The notes under the pieces were generated by a model. That model saw nothing but the letters and a program-made list of their open reading frames with translations. It searched no databases and was not told the DNA's origin. A DNA stretch of 64,000 bases, from contig CAWKLQ010000004.1 in assembly GCA_963850525.1 (NCBI GenBank), forward strand, positions 186,001 to 250,000, given 5' to 3'. Numbering within the stretch: position 1 is the first letter of the stretch; each line of letters opens with the position of its first letter. Origin of the DNA: JAEMQF01 sp963850525 (GTDB taxonomy: Bacteria > Pseudomonadota > Gammaproteobacteria > Burkholderiales > Burkholderiaceae_C). Position numbers and translations under genes: made by a program. Positions 19,190-26,892 of this stretch are shown piece after piece.

Positions 19190-19576
19190 ATGAGCCGCCG
19201 CGCCCTGGTCGTCGTCGACAGCATCACGCAGGCGGTGGGCGGCGCCGCGGGCGCGGTGATCGTGTGCGGTTCGCACGGCGGCATCAGCGCGGCAAGGTAC
19301 GCGCTCGAAGCCGCACCCAGTGCCGTGGTTTTCAATGACGCGGGCGTCGGCCGAGACGACGCCGGGATCGCCGCACTCGCGGTTCTGCAGCGCGCAGGCA
19401 TCGCAGCGTGCACCGTCGCGCACACGAGCGCCCGAATCGGCGACTCGAGTTCAACGCTTCAGGACGGCGCGCTGTCGCATTGCAACGCCTGCGCCATCGC
19501 TTTGCGAGCCCGCGTGGGCATGCCATGCAAAGAGTGGGTTGAACTGCTCACACCGGCTGAGGCTCGGGCCGGCTGA
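19190..19576 (+). CDS. Small conserved-looking protein with GSHGG motif, unknown function
   Basis: A 128-residue protein without signal peptide or membrane helix. It reads AVIVCGSHGGISAARYALE, then VVFNDAGVGRDDAGIAAL, AGIAACTVAHTSARIGDSS and GALSHCNACAIALRARVG. The GSHGG, NDAG.G.DDAGI and ARIGD blocks look like an active-site pattern, but I cannot name the family. It lies 60 nt downstream of the PaaK-like ligase gene on the same strand, so it probably belongs to the same cassette. A 3'-terminal Pro/Glu/Ala tail is short. The start could also be a nearby alternative codon; the ATG at 19190 keeps the hydrophobic first strand ALVVVDSIT. Confidence 0.75.
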   Translation: MSRRALVVVDSITQAVGGAAGAVIVCGSHGGISAARYALEAAPSAVVFNDAGVGRDDAGIAALAVLQRAGIAACTVAHTSARIGDSSSTLQDGALSHCNACAIALRARVGMPCKEWVELLTPAEARAG

Positions 19577-19629
19577 GCGACGCGCGCCAGCCCGACCTCT
19601 TGCTGACTGCGCTCTTGCACCGGCTCGCC

Positions 19630-19992
19630 TCAGTTCTTGCCGTCCATGCGTTTGAGCTCCTCGCCGAGGAATTGCGCTGAGGGAATGGTCTTGCCGTCCG
19701 CAAGCCGAATCAGGTAGGGCTGGCCGGTGGTGCTGGACTTGCTCGCAATCTGGTCGATGAACTGCTGCGCCGAGGTGACGTGCTCGCCCATCGACTTCAA
19801 CTTGCCGCGCATGAAGCGAGCGGCGTCTTCGCAGGAGTAGTCGCTGCCATTGCGCACGAACTTCACGTCTTTGCGCGACTGGACGTATTCGATGAGACGG
19901 TCGATCCGCGCCTGCTCTGCCGCGGACACGCCGGCACGCGCGAGCCCGACAACACCGCCGAGGAGAAGCGCCAGTGCGAGCCTGCGTTGCAT
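19630..19992 (-). CDS. Exported DUF5329-like protein
   Basis: A 120-residue protein with a short Sec signal peptide (MQRRLALALLLGGVVGLARA) and a mature helical domain with IDRLIEYVQSRKDVKFVRNG, CEDAARFMRGKL and a C-terminal YLIRLADGKTIPSAQFLGEEL. These match the small periplasmic DUF5329 family as I remember it; its function is unknown. The start ATG at 19992 overlaps the tyrS stop (TGATG), so it is translationally coupled to tyrS. A single Cys is in the mature part. Confidence 0.8.
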   Translation of the reverse strand: MQRRLALALLLGGVVGLARAGVSAAEQARIDRLIEYVQSRKDVKFVRNGSDYSCEDAARFMRGKLKSMGEHVTSAQQFIDQIASKSSTTGQPYLIRLADGKTIPSAQFLGEELKRMDGKN

Positions 19993-21215
19993 CACGGCTC
20001 AATGGTAATCCGGGCGAACTTGCGTTTGCCCACCTGGACCACGAAAGTTCCGCAGCCGAGCTTGAGACCCTTGTCGCTGATGATGGTGCCGTCGACGCGC
20101 ACGCCGGCCTGCTCGACGAGTCGCATCGCTTCGCTTCCCGAGGGCGCTAAATTGGCCTGCTTGAGGACCGCGCCAATGCCAAGCGGCGCGCCACGCAGCA
20201 GCAGTTCGGTGATTTCATCGGGCACGCCGCCACGCGCGCGATGGTGAAAGTCCGCATCCGCAGCCGCTGCGGCTGCCGCAGTGTGAAAGCGAGTCGTGAT
20301 TTCGTTGGCGAGCAGCACTTTCACGTCTTTTGGATTACGCCCGCCCTGCACGTCAGCGCGCAGCTTCGCGATCTCCGCCTCGCTGCGAAAGCTGAGAAGC
20401 GTGAAATAGCGCCACATCATGTCATCGCTGATCGACAGGACTTTGGCGAACATCTGGTCCGCCGGTTCGGTGATGCCGATGAAGTTGCCCTTGCTCTTGG
20501 ACATTTTCTCGACGCCGTCCAGGCCTTCGAGCAGGGGCATCGTCAAAATGCACTGCGGCTCCTGGCCGTACTCGGCCTGCAAGGCGCGCCCGACGAGCAG
20601 GTTGAATTTTTGGTCGGTGCCGCCGAGTTCCAGGTCGCTCTTCAGGGCCACCGAATCGTAGCCCTGCATCAGGGGATAAAGCAATTCATGCACGCTGATC
20701 GGCGTGCCGGCCTTCATTCGGTTCGTGAAGTCGTCGCGTTCGAGCATGCGCGCCACGGTGTACTTGGCGGCGAGTTTGATCATGCCGCGCGCACCCAGCG
20801 GGTCACTCCATTCAGAGTTGTAGCGGACCTCGGTCTTGGCCGGGTCGAGAACCAGGCTCGCCTGTTTGTAATAGGTCTGGGCGTTGGCCTCGATCTGTTC
20901 GCGTGTCAGGGCAGGCCGCGTCGCGTTGCGCCCCGACGGGTCGCCGATCATCGACGTGAAGTCGCCGATGAGGAATATCACCGTATGCCCCAGGTCCTGC
21001 AACTGGCGCATCTTGTTCAGAACGACGGTATGGCCGATGTGGAGGTCGGGTGCCGTCGGATCCAGGCCGAGTTTGATGCGCAGCGGCGCACCGGTGGCCT
21101 GCGAACGCGCGAGCTTGAATTGCCAATCCGTAGGCGGCAAGAGTTCACTGCAGCCCCGCAGCGACACGGCCATGGCGTGTCGTACGGCGTCGGTTACGGG
21201 ATACTGGCTCGTCAA
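19992..21215 (-). CDS. tyrS: Tyrosine--tRNA ligase
   Basis: This class Ic aminoacyl-tRNA synthetase charges tRNA-Tyr. It has the HIGH signature LDPTAPDLHIGHT, FLIGDFTSMIGDPSG, the KMSKS loop (VEKMSKSKGNFIGI) and a C-terminal S4 domain (LVEQAGVRVDGTIISDKGLKLGCGTFVVQVGKRKFARI). The start is uncertain. Family-like sequence begins at about TSQYPVTDAV, which fits the TTG at 21215; the frame is open back to a TTG at 21257 and an ATG lies at 21173. It is divergent from the M23 peptidase gene. Confidence 0.95.
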   Translation of the reverse strand: MTSQYPVTDAVRHAMAVSLRGCSELLPPTDWQFKLARSQATGAPLRIKLGLDPTAPDLHIGHTVVLNKMRQLQDLGHTVIFLIGDFTSMIGDPSGRNATRPALTREQIEANAQTYYKQASLVLDPAKTEVRYNSEWSDPLGARGMIKLAAKYTVARMLERDDFTNRMKAGTPISVHELLYPLMQGYDSVALKSDLELGGTDQKFNLLVGRALQAEYGQEPQCILTMPLLEGLDGVEKMSKSKGNFIGITEPADQMFAKVLSISDDMMWRYFTLLSFRSEAEIAKLRADVQGGRNPKDVKVLLANEITTRFHTAAAAAAADADFHHRARGGVPDEITELLLRGAPLGIGAVLKQANLAPSGSEAMRLVEQAGVRVDGTIISDKGLKLGCGTFVVQVGKRKFARITIEP

Positions 21216-21396
21216 AATGAGGCTCAATGCAAAGCGTGAATCACTCGGGATATACAAGCCGCTGCGGCCGGCGTGATGGCTATACTGAATTCGGCCGTGA
21301 GCCTCGGGCTTGTCGCGAACCGTCGCGGCGAATCGCGCGCGATTCTAGTGGACGGCTTGGCGGCGCAGGCGCGCGCGTCGCCTTGGAAGGCGTGCG

Positions 21397-22815
21397 TTGA
21401 ACCCTGATCAACCGATCCAGCCTGTGGCTCACCTGAACGAGGGAGTTCGGGTCTTGGCGCTCTCGACGCGTCCGGCGCAGATGATGGGGGTGCTCGCCTT
21501 CCATCAACGCCTTGGCATGATGGCCGCGCTGCTTGTCGCGCTGGCGGGTTTTGGAGCGACGGCGTTCGGCGTCGCCGTCAGCATGCCCGAGGCGGGTTCG
21601 CTGCAGTTCGTCGACGAGCCGATCGCGCCGCTGGACACCGACCCGCAGTTTGCCGCGCTGGCGTCGCATCGCCTGGACTTCTACCGCGACGACGTGACCC
21701 GCGCCGGCGACACCGTCGCGAGCCTGCTGGGACGATTGAACGTCACCGACCCGGCGGCGGCTCAGTTCCTGCACTCTGACACGGCATCGCGCACGCTGTT
21801 CGACGGGCGGCCTGGCAAGTCGGTGCGCGCGCGCGTCGACACGTCGGGCCGGCTGGTCGAATTGGTCGCTCGTTACGCCGCGCTGGACCGGACCCGAAGC
21901 GGCTCGCATTTCAGCCGACTCCGGGTGGAACTGGTCGCCGGCCGGTTGATGTCGATCGTCGAGACTGCGGCGCTCACGCCGCTGGTCAAGGTCGGCAGCG
22001 GCACGGTGGCGTCATCGCTGTTTGCCGCCACGGATGCGGCAGGCATTCCGGACGCAGTCGCGGGCCAGATGGCCGACGTGCTGTCCGGCGACATCGACTT
22101 CCATCGCGAATTGCGCCAGGGCGACGCGTTCGCCGTGATGTATGAAGTCCTGGCCGCCGATGGTGAACCCGTCACCTGGAGCCACTTTCCTGGCCGGTTG
22201 GTGGCCGCCGAGTTCGTCAACCGGGGTCGCCAGCATTCGGCCGTCTGGTACCAGGAGCCCGGCACCAAGGGCGGTTTCTACAGCTTCAATGGTCAAAGCA
22301 AACGTCGCGCGTTCCTCGCCAGCCCCCTCGAATTTTCGCGCGTGAGTTCCGGGTTTTCGAATCGCATGCATCCCTTGCTGAAACTTTGGCAACAGCATCA
22401 GGGCATCGACTACGCCGCACCTTCAGGAACTCCCGTGCGATGCGTGGGCGACGGATTCGTCGAGTTCACCGGCCCGAAAAACGGCTACGGCAATGTGGTC
22501 GAAGTGCGGCACAGCGGCGGCCGGACGACGCTTTATGCGCACCTGCGGCGCATCGACGTGAGGCATGGGCAGCGCGTCGAGCGGGGCGATCGGCTCGGGA
22601 CCGTCGGCGCCACCGGTTGGGCGACCGGCCCGCACTTGCACTTCGAGTTCAAAGTCGGCGGAGTTCCGCGCAATCCGGCGCGTCTGACGCAGTGGTCGGA
22701 CACCGCCCAGATCGGCCCGGGCCGCCAGCGCGATTTCGAGGCCTGGGCGAAGGGATTCCAGGGTCAAGTCGAGTTGGCGCAGGCCGCGGTGCGCAACGGG
22801 CACTACACCGAATAA
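21397..22815 (+). CDS. M23 family metallopeptidase (LytM-type murein endopeptidase)
   Basis: A periplasmic zinc endopeptidase that would cleave peptidoglycan cross-links. The N-terminus is cytoplasmic, followed by one membrane helix (about residues 34-56). An OapA/LysM-like region (about 85-160) precedes a C-terminal M23 domain with HxxxD in QQHQGIDYA, VRCVGDGFVEF, YGNVVEVRHSGG and HLHFEF. All zinc ligands are visible. The TTG start at 21397 is supported by GGAAGG six bases upstream; in-frame ATGs occur at 21481 and 21484. It precedes anmK, so both act on cell-wall turnover. Confidence 0.92.
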   Translation: MNPDQPIQPVAHLNEGVRVLALSTRPAQMMGVLAFHQRLGMMAALLVALAGFGATAFGVAVSMPEAGSLQFVDEPIAPLDTDPQFAALASHRLDFYRDDVTRAGDTVASLLGRLNVTDPAAAQFLHSDTASRTLFDGRPGKSVRARVDTSGRLVELVARYAALDRTRSGSHFSRLRVELVAGRLMSIVETAALTPLVKVGSGTVASSLFAATDAAGIPDAVAGQMADVLSGDIDFHRELRQGDAFAVMYEVLAADGEPVTWSHFPGRLVAAEFVNRGRQHSAVWYQEPGTKGGFYSFNGQSKRRAFLASPLEFSRVSSGFSNRMHPLLKLWQQHQGIDYAAPSGTPVRCVGDGFVEFTGPKNGYGNVVEVRHSGGRTTLYAHLRRIDVRHGQRVERGDRLGTVGATGWATGPHLHFEFKVGGVPRNPARLTQWSDTAQIGPGRQRDFEAWAKGFQGQVELAQAAVRNGHYTE

Positions 22816-22843
22816 CACCAGGCGCCCGCACCTTCCAGCCCAG

Positions 22844-22862
22844 CACCTCGCCTCCCGAGGTG
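22844..22862 (+). terminator. Hairpin between the M23 peptidase gene and anmK
   Basis: CACCTCG and CGAGGTG form a perfect 7-bp stem around a 5-nt loop. No T-run follows. It lies just before a -10-like GAGAAT (22862-22867) that ends 6 nt before the anmK ATG, so it may separate the two transcripts or simply mark the 3' end of the peptidase message. Confidence 0.35.
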
Positions 22863-22873
22863 AGAATCACGGC

Positions 22874-24001
22874 ATGACTTCCTGCTTGTACATCGGCCTC
22901 ATGTCAGGCACGTCGATGGACGGTGTGGACGGCGTGTTGGTGGAACTCCCTCCCGCACTGAACCCGGCGCTTCGCGTCCTGGCGCATTCGCATCGGTCTT
23001 TCGATCCCGCTTTGAGCGCTGCGATGCTCGACCTCAATCGCAGCGCTGCGAACGAATTGCACCGAGCCGCGCTCGCCGCGAACCAGCTCGCGACGCACTA
23101 CTCGGCGTGTGTTGAAGCCTTGTTGTTGAATGCCGGTGTGGACCGAGGTCGGGTCGTGGCGATCGGTGCACACGGGCAAACGGTGCGGCACCGCCCGGGC
23201 GAATTCGACGGGACGGGCTACACCATCCAACTCAATGCACCGGCATTGCTCGCCGAATCGACGGGAATCGACGTGGTCTGCGACTTTCGCAGCCGCGACG
23301 TCGCTGCCGGAGGCCAAGGCGCGCCGCTCGTCCCCGCGTTTCATCGCGCGATGTTCGGCGCGCTTGCGCCCACCTTGGCCGTGCTCAATGTCGGCGGCAT
23401 CAGCAACCTGACCGTTCTCGGTTCGAATCAGGCAGTCCACGGCTTCGACTGCGGACCCGGCAACGTATTGATGGACCTCTGGTGCGAATTGAAGACCGGG
23501 GCGCGTTTCGACGCGCAGGGTGCCTGGGCTCGGTCAGGGGTTGCGATCACGCAACTCGTCGACGCGATGTTCGACGAACCCTTCTTTGCGCGGCGGCCAC
23601 CCAAGAGTACCGGCCGCGACTTGTTCAATCTGCCGTGGCTGCAGGGCAAACTCGCTAAGTTCGGACCGGGCGCCGCAGCGCAAGATGTTCAAGCCAGCCT
23701 GACCGAACTGACCGCTTTTGCGTGCGCACGCGACGTGCGAGGTCAGGCTCCGGGCGCGCGCCTGCTCCTGGTGTGCGGCGGTGGAGCGCTCAATACCTAC
23801 CTGATGGAGCGCCTGGCGGCTCACCTTCCCGGTGTGACCGTGCGCAAGTCTGACGAATGCGGGTTGCCGGCGATGCAGGTTGAGGCATGCGCTTTCGCTT
23901 GGCTTGCACAAGCTTTCGTCGAGCGCCGGCCTGCAAGCCTGGCCGCTGTGACCGGAGCCCGCGGCGCGCGAGTGTTGGGGGCGTTGTACCCGGCGCGATG
24001 A
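22874..24001 (+). CDS. anmK: Anhydro-N-acetylmuramic acid kinase
   Basis: AnmK phosphorylates and hydrates 1,6-anhydro-MurNAc to MurNAc-6-phosphate in peptidoglycan recycling. The 375-residue product begins with the typical YIGLMSGTSMDGVDGVLVE phosphate-binding motif, then GAHGQTVRHRP, VCDFRSRDVAAGGQGAPLVP, LNVGGISNLT, GFDCGPGNVLMD and the C-terminal LLVCGGGALNTYLMERL. All are hallmark ASKHA-fold motifs. It is followed by a bidirectional terminator and converges on erpA. Confidence 0.96.
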   Translation: MTSCLYIGLMSGTSMDGVDGVLVELPPALNPALRVLAHSHRSFDPALSAAMLDLNRSAANELHRAALAANQLATHYSACVEALLLNAGVDRGRVVAIGAHGQTVRHRPGEFDGTGYTIQLNAPALLAESTGIDVVCDFRSRDVAAGGQGAPLVPAFHRAMFGALAPTLAVLNVGGISNLTVLGSNQAVHGFDCGPGNVLMDLWCELKTGARFDAQGAWARSGVAITQLVDAMFDEPFFARRPPKSTGRDLFNLPWLQGKLAKFGPGAAAQDVQASLTELTAFACARDVRGQAPGARLLLVCGGGALNTYLMERLAAHLPGVTVRKSDECGLPAMQVEACAFAWLAQAFVERRPASLAAVTGARGARVLGALYPAR

Positions 24002-24012
24002 CACCAAACGAC

Positions 24013-24035
24013 GAAGCCGCCGAATCGGCGGCTTC
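24013..24035. terminator. Bidirectional terminator between anmK and erpA
   Basis: GAAGCCGCCGA and TCGGCGGCTTC form an 11-bp perfect inverted repeat separated by one base (realistic loop about 5 nt). It is flanked by ATTCTGTC on the plus side and GTCGTTTGG on the minus side. It sits between two convergent genes and can serve both. Confidence 0.7.
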
Positions 24036-24059
24036 ATTCTGTCGATCGAAAGACGCGCG

Positions 24060-24443
24060 TCAGGCGGAGAAGCTCGAGCCGCAGCCGCACGTCGTCGTCG
24101 CGTTCGGATTCTTGATGACGAACTGGGCGCCCTGCAAATCGTCCTTGTAGTCGATTTCTGCGCCAGCCAGATACTGCAGGCTCATCGCGTCGATCAGCAG
24201 CGTGACGCCGTTCTTGGCCATCTGCGTGTCGTCATCATTGACCACTTCGTCGAAAGTGAAACCGTACTGGAATCCAGAGCAGCCGCCACCCTGGACAAAG
24301 ACGCGCAGCTTCAGTTCCGGGTTGCCTTCTTCGTCGACGAGTTCTTTCACCTTCGACGCGGCGCTGTCCGTAAAGATCAACGGCACCGGGGGTGCATCGT
24401 CCATCGAAGGGTTAGAGATTCCTGCTGCAACCACTGCGTTCAC
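24060..24443 (-). CDS. erpA: Iron-sulfur cluster insertion protein ErpA
   Basis: An A-type carrier that delivers Fe-S clusters to apo-enzymes. The 127-residue product has an N-terminal extension, then IFTDSAASKVKELV, LRVFVQGGGCSGFQYGF and the C-terminal TTCGCGSSFSA, giving the three conserved cysteines (C-x..-C-G-C). The longer N-terminus and the context (next to anmK and bactofilin, outside an isc operon) favour ErpA over IscA. It converges with anmK across a terminator. Confidence 0.94.
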   Translation of the reverse strand: MNAVVAAGISNPSMDDAPPVPLIFTDSAASKVKELVDEEGNPELKLRVFVQGGGCSGFQYGFTFDEVVNDDDTQMAKNGVTLLIDAMSLQYLAGAEIDYKDDLQGAQFVIKNPNATTTCGCGSSFSA

Positions 24444-24479
24444 TTTGCGGACTCCTTCTGAAGCGTACCGATTCGAGTA

Positions 24480-24875
24480 TCAACCCTGGGCCGGGGTGGC
24501 AAGCTTGAGTGCCGGTCTGTCCTCTGACTTCAACGGCTTCAACTCGCCGTCGATTGTCGCACCTTGGTGCATCTCGAGCACCTCGTATCGAACGTCGCCG
24601 ACGATCGACGCCTTCGGCTGCAATTCGAGAAGCTCGTCCGAATGCACCGGACCTATGATGGACCCGTTGATGATCACATGGCCGGCCTTGACCTTGCCCG
24701 TAACCCGGGCTTTCTCGCTGATGACCAGGATGCTCGGCTCGCTCCCGGCCGCGGTGACGTCGCCGATGATTTCGCCGTCGATGCGAAGCCCTTCGGTAAA
24801 GCGAAGTTCGCCTCGAATGACCGTGCCTTCACCGATCAAGGTTCCGATCGGCGGTTGAGTTTTCTTTCCGAACAT
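24480..24875 (-). CDS. Bactofilin-family polymer-forming cytoskeletal protein
   Basis: Bactofilins self-assemble into membrane-associated filaments that help place peptidoglycan enzymes. The 131-residue product has a short unstructured N-terminus (MFGKKTQPP), a right-handed beta-helix core with regularly spaced Gly/Ile/Val (TLIGEGTVIRGELRFTEGLR, IDGEIIGDV, VTGKVKAGHVIINGSIIG, SIVGDVRYEVLEMHQGATID) and a short tail. Its ribosome-binding site GGAGAAAC precedes the ATG. It lies 39 nt after the coiled-coil membrane protein gene on the same strand, suggesting co-expression and a possible membrane partner. Confidence 0.92.
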   Translation of the reverse strand: MFGKKTQPPIGTLIGEGTVIRGELRFTEGLRIDGEIIGDVTAAGSEPSILVISEKARVTGKVKAGHVIINGSIIGPVHSDELLELQPKASIVGDVRYEVLEMHQGATIDGELKPLKSEDRPALKLATPAQG

Positions 24876-24914
24876 GAGGTTTCTCCAGTAGAAGTCGCAC
24901 CCGGTCCCGGCGGC

Positions 24915-25634
24915 TCACAGTTTCACAGTCTCGCTGGCCCGCGTCGCACCCGCTTTGTCGGTCACTTTCACCGACACCGTCTGAACCACAGCCGTTGCAG
25001 GGCAGTCGACGGAACCTTCCACCCTCAAGTATTGCTTCAATTGAAGTGGGTGGACGCCCGAAGGTTGAGCCCAGTTCCACGGTTTTCCGTCAAGCGTCCC
25101 GGTCAATGTGACTTCATACCGCCCGGCGAATTCCGCAGGCGCCTTGCCCGGCTGCATCAGCAGCATCTGGTACTTGACGGTGCCGGCAGACTTCACCTCG
25201 GCAAACAAGCCGCGGATCACGAGCCCTGCGCTCGGATTTGCATTGGCGGGCAAGAGCTTTTCGAAGAAGCCAAGATTGCTCTTCAGGCCCAGGTTTTCAG
25301 CCTCGAGGCGCCGCAGGTTTTGCGCCAACGTTTCCTGGGCAGCCTTTTCAGTCTTCAGCAGACTCTCGGCAATGTTCGCCGTGGATAGCGCTTTCTCGCG
25401 CTCGTCGCGCAAGCGCCCAACCTCGACTCGCAGCTCCGCCAGCTCCGCCCGCGCCGAACGGTCCAGACCCGCGATGTCTTTGCCGAACTCGAAGGCCCAC
25501 AGCGCCAGGGCCGCCGAAAAGCCGCACATCAAGGCAACGATCGCCCAGCGCAGCGGCCACGGCAAGTGGCTGCGCACGATCATTCGCGGGGCGCTGATCG
25601 ACAGCCTGCGGCGCAGCAGTTTCCAGCGCATCAT
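24915..25634 (-). CDS. Inner-membrane coiled-coil protein (DUF6776-like)
   Basis: A 239-residue protein with a basic cytoplasmic N-terminus, one membrane helix (about residues 28-50, PLRWAIVALMCGFSAALALWAFEFG), a long coiled coil (about 55-120; ELAELRVEVGRLRDEREKAL and LAQNLRRLEAENLGLKSNL) and a C-terminal beta domain with VIRGLFAEVKSAGTVKYQMLLMQ. I believe this matches a conserved Burkholderiales family of unknown function. It is co-oriented with bactofilin and follows rpsI after a short gap. A role as an envelope scaffold partner of bactofilin is possible but unproven. Confidence 0.82.
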   Translation of the reverse strand: MMRWKLLRRRLSISAPRMIVRSHLPWPLRWAIVALMCGFSAALALWAFEFGKDIAGLDRSARAELAELRVEVGRLRDEREKALSTANIAESLLKTEKAAQETLAQNLRRLEAENLGLKSNLGFFEKLLPANANPSAGLVIRGLFAEVKSAGTVKYQMLLMQPGKAPAEFAGRYEVTLTGTLDGKPWNWAQPSGVHPLQLKQYLRVEGSVDCPATAVVQTVSVKVTDKAGATRASETVKL

Positions 25635-25695
25635 CGCCCTCGATTGAAGCGAAGCCGCCAGCCGCCCGACGCGACCCGCGTCACGACTCCGTCGA

Positions 25696-26088
25696 TCAGC
25701 GCTTGCTGAATTGCTTGCGGCGTCGCGCGCCGTGCAGGCCGACCTTCTTGCGCTCCACTTCGCGCGCGTCTCGCGTCACGAAGCCGGCGCGGCTCAGATC
25801 GGGCTTGAGCGCTGCGTCGTAATCGATCAAGGCGCGCGTGATGCCGTGACGTACCGCGCCGGCTTGACCGGACTCGCCGCCACCGTGCACGTTGACCTTG
25901 ATGTCGAACGCCGCATCATTGGCCGTCAGCACGAGCGGCTGCTTGACGACCATGATCGAGGTCTGGCGGCCGAAGTACATCTCCACCGACTTCCCATTGA
26001 CCAGGATCTTGCCGCTGCCCTTCTTGATGAAGACGCGGGCGACCGACGACTTGCGGCGGCCGGTTCCATAGTTCCAAATTCCAATCAT
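25696..26088 (-). CDS. rpsI: 30S ribosomal protein S9
   Basis: S9 is a small-subunit protein whose C-terminal tail reaches the P site. The 130-residue product begins MIGIWNYGTGRRKSSVARVF and ends GARRRKQFSKR, as required for the family. The frame is open further upstream, but the ATG at 26088 gives the normal N-terminus and lies 10 nt after the rplM stop. The pair forms the classic rplM-rpsI operon. Confidence 0.98.
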   Translation of the reverse strand: MIGIWNYGTGRRKSSVARVFIKKGSGKILVNGKSVEMYFGRQTSIMVVKQPLVLTANDAAFDIKVNVHGGGESGQAGAVRHGITRALIDYDAALKPDLSRAGFVTRDAREVERKKVGLHGARRRKQFSKR

Positions 26089-26098
26089 CGCCGTTCCT

Positions 26099-26527
26099 TC
26101 AGAGTTCCAGGACCTTCGGTTGCTGAGCTGTGTGCGGGTGCTCGGCACCTGCATACACCTTGAGCTTCTTCACCATCGCGTAGCCCAAAGGCCCTTTCGG
26201 GAGCATGCCCTTCACCGCTTTTTCCAGGGCACGGCCCGGATGGCGTTGCTGCATGTCTTTGAACTTGGTCGCGTGGATCCCGCCGGGGTAACCCGAGTGA
26301 CGGTAGTAGACCTTGTCGTTGGCTTTGTTGCCGGTGACGCGGATCTTGCTGGCGTTGACGATGACGATGAAATCGCCGGTATCGACGTGAGGCGTATAAA
26401 TGGCCTTGTGCTTACCACGCAATCGGAGGGCAACTTCGCTGGCCACCCTTCCAAGAACCTTGTCGGTCGCGTCAAGCACAAACCACTCATGCGTCACTTC
26501 GGCCGGCTTGGCGCTGAAGGTTGACAT
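26099..26527 (-). CDS. rplM: 50S ribosomal protein L13
   Basis: L13 is an early-assembling large-subunit protein. The 142-residue product begins MSTFSAKPAEVTHEWFVLDA and contains GRVASEVALRLRGKHKAIYTPHVDTGD (as GRVASEVALRLRGKHK and YTPHVDTGD) and MLPKGPLGYAMVKKLKVYAG. The start at 26527 gives normal length; an upstream in-frame extension is not family-like. A 131-nt leader with an extended -10 promoter and a 5' hairpin precedes it. Confidence 0.98.
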   Translation of the reverse strand: MSTFSAKPAEVTHEWFVLDATDKVLGRVASEVALRLRGKHKAIYTPHVDTGDFIVIVNASKIRVTGNKANDKVYYRHSGYPGGIHATKFKDMQQRHPGRALEKAVKGMLPKGPLGYAMVKKLKVYAGAEHPHTAQQPKVLEL

Positions 26528-26632
26528 GCGAGTTACTCTGGTTTGTCGGCCCACAGTGAGCAAATCGTTCGGATCCGCTTCTCGAATTGGCGGACGCTCA
26601 CGCTCTGCACCGGGCGGCCTCTGCCACCCCCT

Positions 26633-26657
26633 TTTCCCAGGGGCACATCTTGGGAAA
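26633..26657 (-). promoter_or_regulatory. 5'-terminal hairpin of the rplM-rpsI leader
   Basis: On the minus strand TTTCCCA and TGGGAAA form a 7-bp stem around an 11-nt loop, starting almost exactly at the predicted transcription start of the rplM promoter. It could stabilise the message or take part in L13 feedback control of the operon, which is known in E. coli; the latter is inference. Confidence 0.4.
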
Positions 26658-26664
26658 GCGCGCG

Positions 26665-26673
26665 AGTATACCA
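26665..26673 (-). promoter_or_regulatory. Extended -10 promoter for rplM-rpsI
   Basis: The minus strand reads TGGTATACT, a TGn-extended -10 element with a near-consensus hexamer (TATACT). It lies about 138 nt upstream of the rplM start in a 365-nt intergenic region (26528-26892). No good -35 is seen, as expected for extended -10 promoters. The rest of this gap holds the rplM leader and the upstream region of the DUF2726 gene, where I see nothing else convincing. Confidence 0.6.
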
Positions 26674-26892
26674 AGGGTGGCCTGGAGCGCGGCGCCTGGC
26701 GCGACTGGCGACTTGGGGATCGGCCGGTCAAGGCAGCGGTTTCGCTTGTGACGGCGCCTCATCGTTGCGCAGCCGGCACGTGACCGTGGGGTGAGTTTTC
26801 CAGTCTGGCTGCCGTGCGATCCGCTACATTTGACACTCGGAATTTGCTGAATCGCATGGTGCGCATTCGCTCCTCGTCAGCCGCTGGTGGAC

